A DNA stretch of 64,000 nt from positions 1 through 64,000 of the forward strand of contig DFGL01000039.1 in NCBI GenBank assembly GCA_002371215.1. Direction: 5' to 3'. The translations under genes were made by a program, and so were the position numbers. Below, piece by piece: positions 7,050 to 15,050 of this stretch. The number at the start of each line of letters is the position of its first letter. The stretch's first letter is position 1. The notes under the pieces were generated by a model that searched no databases, was not told the origin of the DNA, and worked only from the letters and a program-made list of their open reading frames with translations. The DNA is from Ruminococcaceae bacterium UBA3751. Lineage in GTDB: Bacteria; Bacillota; Clostridia; Oscillospirales; Acutalibacteraceae.

Positions 7050-9182
7050 ATGAAAAATATTCTTAAAATATATAAGCGCGACTTAAAAAAGATTTTTACA
7101 AATTCTATGGCGATTATTCTTGCGGTGGGTATTGCCGTACTGCCATCGCTTTACGCGTGGTTCAATATTTTTGCAAACTGGGACCCGTACGGCGCAACGG
7201 GGAATATGCAGGTTGCCGTTATTATTGATGACGAGGGCTATCGCTACAGGGATATTGATATTAACGTAGGCGCTCAGATTAAATCAAACTTAGAAGCAAA
7301 CGATGCTATTGACTGGCAGTTTGTTTCAAAAAAAGAGGCAATGAACGGAATCAAATCGGGGAAATACTATGCAGGAATTGAAATACCCAAAGGCTTTTCA
7401 AAGTCGCTTACAAGTATTGTTACAAATAAATTCCGCCAGCCGCAGATTACCTATTACGCTAATGAAAAGAAAAACGCTATTGCAACAAAGATTACCGATA
7501 AGGTTGTTCAGACTGTTCAGCAGGAGGTTAACGAATCCTTTGTTACAACGGTAATAAATGTTGTAAGCTCGCTTATTGACGTTATGGCGGACGCTACCAA
7601 AAATAAAGGGGCGGATATGCTCGGCGATTTGCAATCAAAAATTGATTCCGCAAACGATACCATAACGAGCGTTCAGAAAACCGTAAACGGATTTGAGAAT
7701 ATAATGAAGGTATCACGGTCGCTTTCCGATACTATTGACAGCGATAACCTAAATGCACTCCTTAAGGATTCCGGTGAGCTCGTCGATAACGGGACGGAGA
7801 TGGCGGAAATTATTCAGCTCAGTATAGGTTCCTTAACCTCAACAGCGGACAGCGTGCTTCAAAAAACCGCAACGGGGCTCAGCGACACAGCGGATACAGT
7901 CAGCAAAATTAACGGCGACGTTTCTGCAAAAACTGCGGAACCGATTGCTGATTCACTCTCCAAGCTTTCGCGCTACAGAGAGCAGCTTGACTCGGTGAGA
8001 AATATGCTCAGTACCGTTAAAAATGCGCTTTCGGTTAATCTTCCGGCGCTTGACAGACTTATTTCAAGGCTTAATAAATCAATAGGGAGGGCGGATACAG
8101 TCATTTCTCTCCTTAAAAAAGCGCAGAGCGGAGCGAGTCAGGCGGAGGTTGATAAAATTGCCTCCGAGCTCAAAGCTCTCTCAAAGGATGTAAGCGGTTT
8201 TCAGAGCGATTATAAATCCGATGTTCAGCCCGTTATTAATAAAACCCTTGCCAATGTAATTGATATGCTTACCGTAACGGGAAAACTGATTTCTGATTTA
8301 AACGGTGAGTTGCCTAACCTTAAATCCCTTTCCGACAGCGTTAACGGCACTGTTAAGAGCGGAGAGGATTTGGTTTTGTCAATTGATACCCTCCTTACAA
8401 ATACTAAAAAGCAGCTTAAGAGCCTTTCGGATAAGATAGGTAACCTTGAGGACAGCGAAATAATTAATACCCTTCAAAATGTTTCGGGAACTAATTCGGA
8501 GCAGCTCGGAAGCTTTCTTGCCTGTCCTGTAATAGTAAATACCGAAAAGATTTACGGAATAGAAAACTACGGCTCCGCAATGTCTCCGTTTTACAGTACG
8601 CTGGCCTTTTGGGTTGGAGCTATGATACTTATTGCTGTAGTTAAAACCAATGTTAAACGCAAGAAAGAAATAGGCGATGTTAAACTTCATCAAGGCTATT
8701 TCGGGAGAATGCTTACCTTCCTTACTTTCTCGCTTTCTCAGGCGCTTATAATCTGCCTCGGCGATTTGTACTTCCTTAAAATACAGTGTTATCATCCGGT
8801 TAAGTTTATTATAGCCGGACTTGCCGCGGCGGTGGCGTTTACTGTCTTTGTCTATTCGCTCGCGTATACCTTTGGAGATGTCGGCAAGTCTGTGGGAATT
8901 ATTTTTCTTGTTATACAAATCGGCGGCTCGGGCGGTACCTTCCCGATTGACGTTACGCCGCAGTTTTTCAGAACACTGAATCCGTACCTTCCGTTTACCT
9001 TTGTAATTGAGGCTATGAGGGAGTGTATTTGCGGAACCTATGCAAACGATTACTGGATTGACCTGCTTAAGCTTCTTGCTTATGTAGTAGCGGGATTAGT
9101 TATAGGAATAGGCGTTAAATTCCTTGTTAAAAAGCCTGTACGCTTCTTTGAAAAAAGGCTTGAAAAAACAGATTTGTTCTGA
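7050..9182 (+). CDS. YhgE/Pip-like membrane protein (ABC-2 superfamily)
   Basis: A 710-residue protein of the YhgE/Pip (phage infection protein) type. The N-terminal helix with 'NSMAIILAVGIAVLPSLYAW' and the following 'NIFANWDPYG' are the family's hallmark. A long extracellular coiled-coil-rich region, with many Asp-, Ser- and Leu-rich heptads, spans about residues 180-490. A C-terminal set of about five membrane helices follows ('GGSGGTFPIDVTPQFF' between two of them). Related proteins include Lactococcus Pip, a phage receptor, and the type VII secretion protein EsaA. No other type VII gene is present here, so the precise role is unknown. The gene follows the small acidic membrane protein. 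Confidence 0.85.
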   Translation: MKNILKIYKRDLKKIFTNSMAIILAVGIAVLPSLYAWFNIFANWDPYGATGNMQVAVIIDDEGYRYRDIDINVGAQIKSNLEANDAIDWQFVSKKEAMNGIKSGKYYAGIEIPKGFSKSLTSIVTNKFRQPQITYYANEKKNAIATKITDKVVQTVQQEVNESFVTTVINVVSSLIDVMADATKNKGADMLGDLQSKIDSANDTITSVQKTVNGFENIMKVSRSLSDTIDSDNLNALLKDSGELVDNGTEMAEIIQLSIGSLTSTADSVLQKTATGLSDTADTVSKINGDVSAKTAEPIADSLSKLSRYREQLDSVRNMLSTVKNALSVNLPALDRLISRLNKSIGRADTVISLLKKAQSGASQAEVDKIASELKALSKDVSGFQSDYKSDVQPVINKTLANVIDMLTVTGKLISDLNGELPNLKSLSDSVNGTVKSGEDLVLSIDTLLTNTKKQLKSLSDKIGNLEDSEIINTLQNVSGTNSEQLGSFLACPVIVNTEKIYGIENYGSAMSPFYSTLAFWVGAMILIAVVKTNVKRKKEIGDVKLHQGYFGRMLTFLTFSLSQALIICLGDLYFLKIQCYHPVKFIIAGLAAAVAFTVFVYSLAYTFGDVGKSVGIIFLVIQIGGSGGTFPIDVTPQFFRTLNPYLPFTFVIEAMRECICGTYANDYWIDLLKLLAYVVAGLVIGIGVKFLVKKPVRFFEKRLEKTDLF

Positions 9183-9193
9183 TTACACAACAA

Positions 9194-9230
9194 AAAACGG
9201 ATTGCTCAGGGCGAGCAATCCGTTTTATCT
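9194..9230. terminator. Bidirectional terminator
   Basis: A perfect 14-bp stem, AAAACGGATTGCTC with GAGCAATCCGTTTT, around a 5-nt loop (9194-9226), between two converging genes. Confidence 0.9.
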
Positions 9231-10114
9231 TATTTATTATTTTTTGCAGCGGCTTCCTTTTCCGCTTTTCTCTGGGCTCTTTTTTTCTTTGCCTTATAGC
9301 CCATAAGCTTGTCAAGATGTTCCTGAGGAGTTGAGCAACAGCCAAGCGTAACGGTTTTTTCACCATAGGTTCCGTGGAAGTTTGAACCGCCCGTAAGCAG
9401 GAGCTTTTTCTTTTTACAAAGCTCTGCGAGCGCCTGAGTCTGTTCCTCTGTATTAAACGGAGACCATACCTCAACGCCGTCAAGCCCCATCTCAACGTAC
9501 TTTTCTATTTCATCAATATTATTAAACTTTCCCGGGTGAGCAAGTACCGCAATACCGCCCGCGCCGTGGATTTCGTTAATAACTGTCTGAACGTCGGGGT
9601 ATTTTGTGGGAGCGAGGATGTTTGATTCGCTGTCCGTACTGAAAAGGGTTTTATAAAGGTCGCCGAAAAGGCTGTCCGTATATCCCGCGTCCATTAAAGC
9701 GTGCATAATATGCTGCTTATAGAGGTTTGTTGAGCCGCTTGCGTGGTTGATAATGAATTCGCTCGTTACGGGGAAGCGTGAGGCAACCTTGAGCATCATT
9801 ATCTGACCGGCTCTTTTTCTTGCTGTAGAGGTTTTGCGGCATATGGCTTCCAGTCTGTCAGGAGAATCCGCAAGATATGAAATAATGTGTACGCTTTTTC
9901 CCTCTTCGTTATCAAAAGCCGAAAGCTCAACGCCCGGAATAACCGTAACGCCGTACCTTTTGCCGATAACCTGACCTCTAACAGTTCCTGCTATACAATC
10001 GTGATCTGTTATGGCAATTGTATCTATTCCGCTCTTATGAGCGATAACTATTAAATCCTCAATGCCTACCGATCCGTCGCTTAGTTTTGTGTGACAATGT
10101 AAATCTGCTGCCAT
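9230..10114 (-). CDS. PHP-domain phosphoesterase
   Basis: A 294-residue PHP-superfamily metallohydrolase. The metal-binding motifs appear in order: 'DLHCHTKLSDGS' at the N-terminus, 'AITDHD' near residue 36, a conserved 'AHPGKF' near 195, and a late 'GGSNFHG' near 245. Proteins of this length and order include YciV/RNase AM, which releases 5'-phosphates from 3',5'-bisphosphonucleotides or short RNA; which activity holds here is not decided by sequence. The C-terminus is a lysine- and alanine-rich tail. The start is supported by GAAAGGAGA upstream. It has its own promoter and a leader with alternative hairpins. Confidence 0.85.
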   Translation of the reverse strand: MAADLHCHTKLSDGSVGIEDLIVIAHKSGIDTIAITDHDCIAGTVRGQVIGKRYGVTVIPGVELSAFDNEEGKSVHIISYLADSPDRLEAICRKTSTARKRAGQIMMLKVASRFPVTSEFIINHASGSTNLYKQHIMHALMDAGYTDSLFGDLYKTLFSTDSESNILAPTKYPDVQTVINEIHGAGGIAVLAHPGKFNNIDEIEKYVEMGLDGVEVWSPFNTEEQTQALAELCKKKKLLLTGGSNFHGTYGEKTVTLGCCSTPQEHLDKLMGYKAKKKRAQRKAEKEAAAKNNK

Positions 10115-10130
10115 AACAGTCTCCTTTCAA

Positions 10131-10158
10131 GTGAAATACTTGGTATTTGCCATTTCAC
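10131..10158 (-). promoter_or_regulatory. Leader hairpins upstream of the PHP gene
   Basis: Two overlapping stems are possible in the short leader: GTGAAAT (10131-10137) with ATTTCAC (10152-10158), and AAATAC (10134-10139) with GTATTT (10143-10148). The stems lie just upstream of the ribosome binding site. The inner pairing uses bases of the outer left arm, so both cannot form fully at once. Confidence 0.4.
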
Positions 10159-10166
10159 CTGATATC

Positions 10167-10195
10167 AATATAACATAAAAACTAAAAATTTTCAA
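10167..10195 (-). promoter_or_regulatory. Promoter of the PHP gene
   Basis: On the minus strand: TTGAAA (10195-10190), 17 bp, TATATT (10172-10167). Confidence 0.65.
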
Positions 10196-10233
10196 CTAAT
10201 TTAAAGCGAATCGGCTATTTGGACAAAAAATAG

Positions 10234-10776
10234 TCATTGGTTGAATAAAACATTGTTTAATTTACTTACAGGAAGTCCTACTACATTGAAGTAATCTCCG
10301 TGGATTTCCTCTACAAGCAGTGAGCCGTAGCCCTGAATACCGTATCCGCCGGCCTTATCGAAGGGCTCTCCCGTAGCAATATACCTTTCAATATCTCTGT
10401 CGCTGAGAGGATAGAATTTAACCTTCGTTTCAGAGAAAAATGAAGTTTTTTTACCTTCTTTAAATACGGTAACCCCCGTAAAAACGCTGTGGTCGCGTCC
10501 GCTGAGTAAACTCAGCATATCCCTTGCTACGTCTGGGGTTGCGGGCTTTCCGAGGATTTTATTGTCTATCGCAACAACCGTATCCGCGCCGATAACGGTA
10601 TCAACCCCGTTATTGAAGGGCGCCGCCTTAATTTCGGAGAGATAGAGCACTGCGTCCGACGGTGAAATCCCCTTTGGCAGAGTTTCGTCAACGTCAGCAG
10701 TTTTAACGGTAAAATCCTCCGTTATATATTTCATAAGCTCGCATCTTCGCGGGCTTTTTGAAGCAAGAATTATCAT
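10234..10776 (-). CDS. maf: Maf-family nucleotide pyrophosphatase
   Basis: A 180-residue cytoplasmic protein of the Maf/YhdE type, which hydrolyses dTTP, UTP or modified nucleoside triphosphates to the monophosphate. Family motifs are 'ASKSPRRCELM' at the N-terminus, 'VIGADTVVAIDNKILGKP' around residue 60, and 'GYGIQG' near 145. Length is normal. It starts three bases after the upstream U32-family gene on the same strand, so the two are probably one transcript with zapA. Confidence 0.92.
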   Translation of the reverse strand: MIILASKSPRRCELMKYITEDFTVKTADVDETLPKGISPSDAVLYLSEIKAAPFNNGVDTVIGADTVVAIDNKILGKPATPDVARDMLSLLSGRDHSVFTGVTVFKEGKKTSFFSETKVKFYPLSDRDIERYIATGEPFDKAGGYGIQGYGSLLVEEIHGDYFNVVGLPVSKLNNVLFNQ

Positions 10777-10779
10777 TTT

Positions 10780-12780
10780 TTATTTAACTCCTCTGTAGTA
10801 AAGTCCTCTTGTGTACTTAATGTCTGACTTTTGTTGGTTTTTGTACAATTTGATTATATTAGCTATTTCCTCTTTTTTCTCGTCGGTAAAGTAAAAATGG
10901 ATAAAATCGGTGTTTATTTCGTCCATTCTGTCGCTGAGAATAAGCGGGATGGGGTTCAGTATTTCCACGCAAGGGTATTCTGAGCATATGACGGGAAATT
11001 TAAACCCTTTTCTGTCCGTAAGTGTTCCGTTTTTTCTGCACTTTTCGCAGCCAATACGGTTCTTAACGGGGCAGTTTCGCGTAAGCATAAGCGGGAGTTT
11101 TCCGTAGGCAATAATTCCCGTATCCTCAGCGTTTATTCTTTCAGCCTGAGAAAGAGTCAGCTCATATGAGAGAATCGGAGAGCGGAAAAACGAAGCGCTC
11201 TCGCTGTTAGTAATATTCAGAGCGTAGTCGCCGTAAGCGGTAAAGCCGAGGCTTTCAGCAAGTCTGTAAGCGCCCGCGTTTGAGCAAAGCGCCTCGGTAA
11301 CGCCGATTTCTTTGAGGTGAAGGAGCGTTTTTCTGAGCTTTTCCTCGGCGCCGAAAAGCCCTCTCGGCAGTTCAACTCCCGCGCCGTGATTAATGAATTC
11401 CTCATCCTTTGCCCAAACGGGGAGAAAAATCCTTTTAAACGGGTGGTTTTCGGGAATCTGCTCAGCCTTTAAAAAGCGTGCGGTAAAATACGGCGCGCCT
11501 TTTTTTATTCTCGGCTTCGGCTGCGCGTAGGGAAGAGCGGTGATTTCTCTGTCCTTATCCTTGCCGAGAAGCTCGCACGCCTCTCTGCGCAGCGCGTTTA
11601 TTTCGCTCGCGGGGAGAATGAGCCCGTCGGAAAGCTCTGCGCTGAAATCAGCGAGAAAGTAGGGAGTGCCGCCGAGCTTTGACAGCCTTGCCTTCAGCGT
11701 TTCCTCGGTAAGCGGTTTGTTAATTGCCTTTTCCGGTACGCCTCCGCTTACGGTTATACATTCGTTTTTTGTACTTACAGTCAGTGAAAACGGCTCGTTT
11801 TCCAAGCATTTAACGCTCATATTTACGGGAATGAGCGGGGTTTCGTTATCGTAAAGATGCGAGAGCTCCTTAAGTACCTTTGCCGCGGCGGTTACGTCCT
11901 CTTTCCCGCGGATGCCAAACATATTATTACGCTTTCCGGTAAAGTAACCGTCAGTAAAGCCCGAGCGGGAAAATACGCTTTTGAGAACGTCTCTGTCGCT
12001 GTCTGTATAACGGTTTTTAATTGCTTTTTTGCAGGCGGTAACTGCCGCCGCAACGTATTCGGGACGCTTCATTCTGCCCTCAATTTTAAGGCTGAAAACG
12101 CCCGCTTCATCAAGTTCGTTTATATGCTCAATCAGGCTTAAATCCTTCAGCGATAGGTCGTAAGAGCCGCTGTTATCGGCGCTGAACTGAAGGCGGCAGG
12201 GCTGGGCGCAAAGCCCTCTGTTGCCGCTCCTTGAGCCGAGCATTGCCGAAAGATAGCATTGCCCCGAAACGCACATACAAAGCGCGCCGTGAATAAACAT
12301 TTCAAGCTCCATTGAGGTGGCTTTTCTTATTTCCTTAATCTCCTCGAGACTCATTTCACGCGGGAGAACCGCCCTGCAAAAGCCGAGTTCCTCAAGCATT
12401 TTAAAGCCTTCGGGTGAATTTACGCTGCACTGCGTTGAGGCGTGAAGTCTTGCTTCGGGGAAGCAGGTGCGTATCATTTTTGCAACGCCCAAATCCTGAA
12501 CGATAAAGGCGTCCGCGTTACACTCAAGGCAGGCTTTAACGGTATCGTATGCCGTTGTCAGCTCGCTGTCAAAAACAAGGGTGTTAAGCGTAATATAAAC
12601 CTTAACCCCGCGTTTGTGGCAGTATTCAGTTGCTTTTTTCAGCTCCTCAAAACCGAAGTTTTCAGCGCCGCGGCGGGCATTTAACTCCTTCGTTCCGAGG
12701 TAGACTGCGTTTGCGCCGCACCTTACGGCGGCAATGATACTTTCAAAGCTGCCGCAGGGGGCTAAAATCTCGTACTTCAT
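10780..12780 (-). CDS. U32-family peptidase-like protein (RNA hydroxylase RlhA/TrhP type)
   Basis: A 666-residue U32 protein. The N-terminus 'MKYEILAPCGSFESIIAAV' and the signature 'FIHGALCMCVSGQCYLS' with its clustered cysteines are diagnostic. U32 proteins include collagenase-like PrtC and the RNA-modifying RlhA (23S rRNA hydroxycytidine) and TrhP (tRNA hydroxyuridine). The length, with a C-terminal half beyond the ~400-residue core and a 'CPVKNRIGCEKCRKNG' cysteine cluster, is closest to long RlhA-type members; the substrate remains open. The start at 12780 is preferred to 12816 because TTGGAGA sits upstream of it. It lies between zapA and maf. Confidence 0.88.
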   Translation of the reverse strand: MKYEILAPCGSFESIIAAVRCGANAVYLGTKELNARRGAENFGFEELKKATEYCHKRGVKVYITLNTLVFDSELTTAYDTVKACLECNADAFIVQDLGVAKMIRTCFPEARLHASTQCSVNSPEGFKMLEELGFCRAVLPREMSLEEIKEIRKATSMELEMFIHGALCMCVSGQCYLSAMLGSRSGNRGLCAQPCRLQFSADNSGSYDLSLKDLSLIEHINELDEAGVFSLKIEGRMKRPEYVAAAVTACKKAIKNRYTDSDRDVLKSVFSRSGFTDGYFTGKRNNMFGIRGKEDVTAAAKVLKELSHLYDNETPLIPVNMSVKCLENEPFSLTVSTKNECITVSGGVPEKAINKPLTEETLKARLSKLGGTPYFLADFSAELSDGLILPASEINALRREACELLGKDKDREITALPYAQPKPRIKKGAPYFTARFLKAEQIPENHPFKRIFLPVWAKDEEFINHGAGVELPRGLFGAEEKLRKTLLHLKEIGVTEALCSNAGAYRLAESLGFTAYGDYALNITNSESASFFRSPILSYELTLSQAERINAEDTGIIAYGKLPLMLTRNCPVKNRIGCEKCRKNGTLTDRKGFKFPVICSEYPCVEILNPIPLILSDRMDEINTDFIHFYFTDEKKEEIANIIKLYKNQQKSDIKYTRGLYYRGVK

Positions 12781-12825
12781 ATTTCTCCAAAATTTAAAGG
12801 GTGACTTAAAAGCCACCCGAACTGA

Positions 12826-13176
12826 TTAGTTACCTGCAAGCTTGTTTCTGAGGTTGCTGATTTCGCGGTTGAGGCGTTCAATTTCCCTGCGCGCAACGTC
12901 AACCTCCATTCGCGCTCTTGCGCTGTCCTCAAGATAATCCTTAATCTGAGCGCGGAGATTATCCGCAGATGCAGTTGCCTTTTTGCAGGCGTCCGCCTTA
13001 TCAAGCGCAACAAGAACGGCGCACTGAGTAGTTGAAAGAGAAGGGCTTTCCTGAGATATTTGCTTCATCTCTTTATCAATTTCTTCGCCGAGGTCCTCAA
13101 CGTAATCGGGGTCGTCCTCGGTAATGATAGTGTAGCTGTTTCCGCAGATTTTAATATTTACTCTGTTCTTTTCCAT
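12826..13176 (-). CDS. zapA: Cell division protein ZapA
   Basis: A 116-residue protein with the ZapA N-terminal beta strand ('VNIKICGNSYTI') followed by a helix and a long C-terminal coiled coil ('EVDVARREIERLNREISNL'). ZapA crosslinks FtsZ filaments at the Z ring. Its start is supported by AAGGGTGAAAAG. It has a strong promoter of its own and leads a zapA-U32-maf run. Confidence 0.88.
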   Translation of the reverse strand: MEKNRVNIKICGNSYTIITEDDPDYVEDLGEEIDKEMKQISQESPSLSTTQCAVLVALDKADACKKATASADNLRAQIKDYLEDSARARMEVDVARREIERLNREISNLRNKLAGN

Positions 13177-13208
13177 ATCTTTTCACCCTTTTAAGCTTAA
13201 TCATAATT

Positions 13209-13237
13209 AGTATAACAACTTAAAAGAATATTGTCAA
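13209..13237 (-). promoter_or_regulatory. Promoter of zapA operon
   Basis: On the minus strand: TTGACA (13237-13232), 17 bp, TATACT (13214-13209). Confidence 0.75.
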
Positions 13238-13238
13238 T

Positions 13239-13271
13239 AAAAAAGAAACAGCAGATTGTTTAACCTGCTGT
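13239..13271 (-). terminator. Terminator after the GlmS-like gene
   Basis: Stem ACAGCAG/CTGCTGT (13248-13271) with a 10-nt loop, followed on the minus strand by a T-rich run. Confidence 0.6.
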
Positions 13272-13284
13272 AAATTTGCTTTTA

Positions 13285-15048
13285 TTAAACTGCTTTTTGC
13301 TCTTTGCTCTCGCCTGTAAGAGAGAGTGCCGTTACCGCGGCGTTGTAAAGCGTTGCAGCGGCGCATATGCGGTTAAAAAGCGGAAGACTGTCCGGATAGG
13401 TCAAAACGTTTTTTGCCTCAAAGAGCTCCTGCGCTATGCTTTCACCCGCCACTAAGGTTATATCAATGCCCGAAGCAGCAAGCTGCCCCGCGGTTTTTAA
13501 TGTTTTATAAGCGTATTCCTTATCGGTGATAACGGCAATTATTTTTGAACTTTTCAGATATTCCGAATCTTCGTTTTCAAGCTCGGCAAGGCTTAAATGA
13601 AAAGCATTTATGCCTGCCGTATCCCTGAAAACCTCCGCTGCCTCCCCGGCAATAGCTCTGTCAGCGCAAAGTCCCGTAAACACTACCCGTCCTCCCGTAA
13701 CAAGAGAGCGTGAAAACGCCGTGAGCAGCGGCGACGGCTTAATTGACGCTGAAACCTTTCCCGCAAGCATTTCGGACATTTTAAGCGCAACGTTGTAGTA
13801 AACGCTGTTGATAATTTCTCTCATATATCCTAATTTAAGCGCAATAAGGCTGAGCGTGAGCGTAAAAGATATAAAGGCGGAAAACCGACTTTTACCCGCT
13901 GAAAAGCTTTCGTTCAGGGAGATGACTCCGTCGGCGCATTTTGCAAGATACGAATGGGGCAAATCCGTTACGGCTATAACCTTAGCGCCGAACTCCTTTG
14001 CCCGATTCAGACAGGCGCAGGCATCTTTGTCGTCCGGTGTATCGGAGAGGATTATCAAAAGCGTTTCTCTGTCAAAAACCGTAGGGGAAAGAACGAGCTC
14101 GCCTGAAATATGAGCAGAGCAGGGAATGTCTGTAAGCTGTTCAAGACTGTACGCTCCTGCAGCCGCAGCGTTATAACAGCAGCCGCTTCCCGCAAGAATA
14201 ATTCTCTGAGTTCTCTCTGCAAGCTTTCGTGAGAGCTTATAGCTTCCGAGCGTTATTTTTGAGCTGTCGCTCAGTAAGGAAAGAGTATTTTTCAGAGCAA
14301 TGGGCAGGGCGTACAGACCGTCGCTCGGCAGTAAATTCATATTGTTTACAAAGTCTTCGGGCGGGGACAAAAACGGCTTTTTAATGCGCTTTAACCTGCA
14401 GTCAAATATGTGCGCGCGTTCCTTCGTTACCCTTGCGAATTCACCTTTTTCAAGAAGCTGATAACGGATTACGCCGTTTGTTACGGAGCTTATGCTGTTT
14501 GTTACGGAAACACCGCTTTCATACATACATATATAAAGCGGCATTTCTCCCGCGGCGCAGTATATTGCCTCCTCGTCGGAATGAATAACGGCAAGCGACG
14601 GCGCTCCTTTCAGTAAATCTGAAACCTCCTTCAACTGCTTTATTCGCCCATCTTCATTCCTTGTCAGGAGAAGGGAGAGAATAAGCTCGCCGTCATCTTT
14701 AATGAAAAGGTTAAGCGGAAGCTGACTTTTCAGCTCCTCGAAATTCTGTATATCTCCGTCAGAGGCTACGGAAATATATTCATTGGCGGCGGGAACGAGG
14801 GCGGGATTTTCGAGGCTCCTGAAGTGGTTTTTACATTCTGAAAGCCCCGTGTAGCCCTCGCTTTTTATCTTATCCGTTTTTGTTATCAACTGAGAGGGCG
14901 AGCCCTTAAGTCTGTAAGCGCTTATTCCGTTTTCGCCCTTTTCTGAAAAGCCGCAGAGCGCACTTCCGTTGCTTTCAAGCAAGCACAGACCTTTCAGTAT
15001 TAAATCACGGCAGAGTTCGCTGCCCGTATATGCAAAAATTCCGCTCAT
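13285..15048 (-). CDS. GlmS-like protein lacking amidotransferase and SIS catalytic residues
   Basis: A 587-residue protein laid out like glucosamine-fructose-6-phosphate aminotransferase (glutaminase plus two SIS domains, normally about 600 residues). The N-terminus reads 'MSGIFAYTG' where GlmS has MCGIVGYIG, so the nucleophilic Cys is Ser. The glutamine-binding HTRWATHG is replaced by 'YTGLSECK' (residues 66-73), and the HNG motif by 'SDG' (96-98). In the first SIS domain (from about residue 290) the CGTSYHA loop is 'GSGCCYNA' and SQSGET is 'SDTPDD'. It therefore probably cannot make glucosamine-6-phosphate. It starts two bases after the spoIIE stop and is presumably translated with it. A regulatory pseudoenzyme or sporulation role is inference. 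Confidence 0.8.
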   Translation of the reverse strand: MSGIFAYTGSELCRDLILKGLCLLESNGSALCGFSEKGENGISAYRLKGSPSQLITKTDKIKSEGYTGLSECKNHFRSLENPALVPAANEYISVASDGDIQNFEELKSQLPLNLFIKDDGELILSLLLTRNEDGRIKQLKEVSDLLKGAPSLAVIHSDEEAIYCAAGEMPLYICMYESGVSVTNSISSVTNGVIRYQLLEKGEFARVTKERAHIFDCRLKRIKKPFLSPPEDFVNNMNLLPSDGLYALPIALKNTLSLLSDSSKITLGSYKLSRKLAERTQRIILAGSGCCYNAAAAGAYSLEQLTDIPCSAHISGELVLSPTVFDRETLLIILSDTPDDKDACACLNRAKEFGAKVIAVTDLPHSYLAKCADGVISLNESFSAGKSRFSAFISFTLTLSLIALKLGYMREIINSVYYNVALKMSEMLAGKVSASIKPSPLLTAFSRSLVTGGRVVFTGLCADRAIAGEAAEVFRDTAGINAFHLSLAELENEDSEYLKSSKIIAVITDKEYAYKTLKTAGQLAASGIDITLVAGESIAQELFEAKNVLTYPDSLPLFNRICAAATLYNAAVTALSLTGESKEQKAV

Positions 15049-15050
15049 TG

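Noticed and set aside
8379..8918. 179-residue minus-strand open frame inside the YhgE/Pip gene
   Set aside because: Shadow frame with no ribosome binding site; the plus frame has clear membrane and coiled-coil structure.
13285..15048. Functional glmS
   Set aside because: Nucleophile Cys and all main glutaminase and SIS motifs are replaced, and no glmS ribozyme-like leader is seen.
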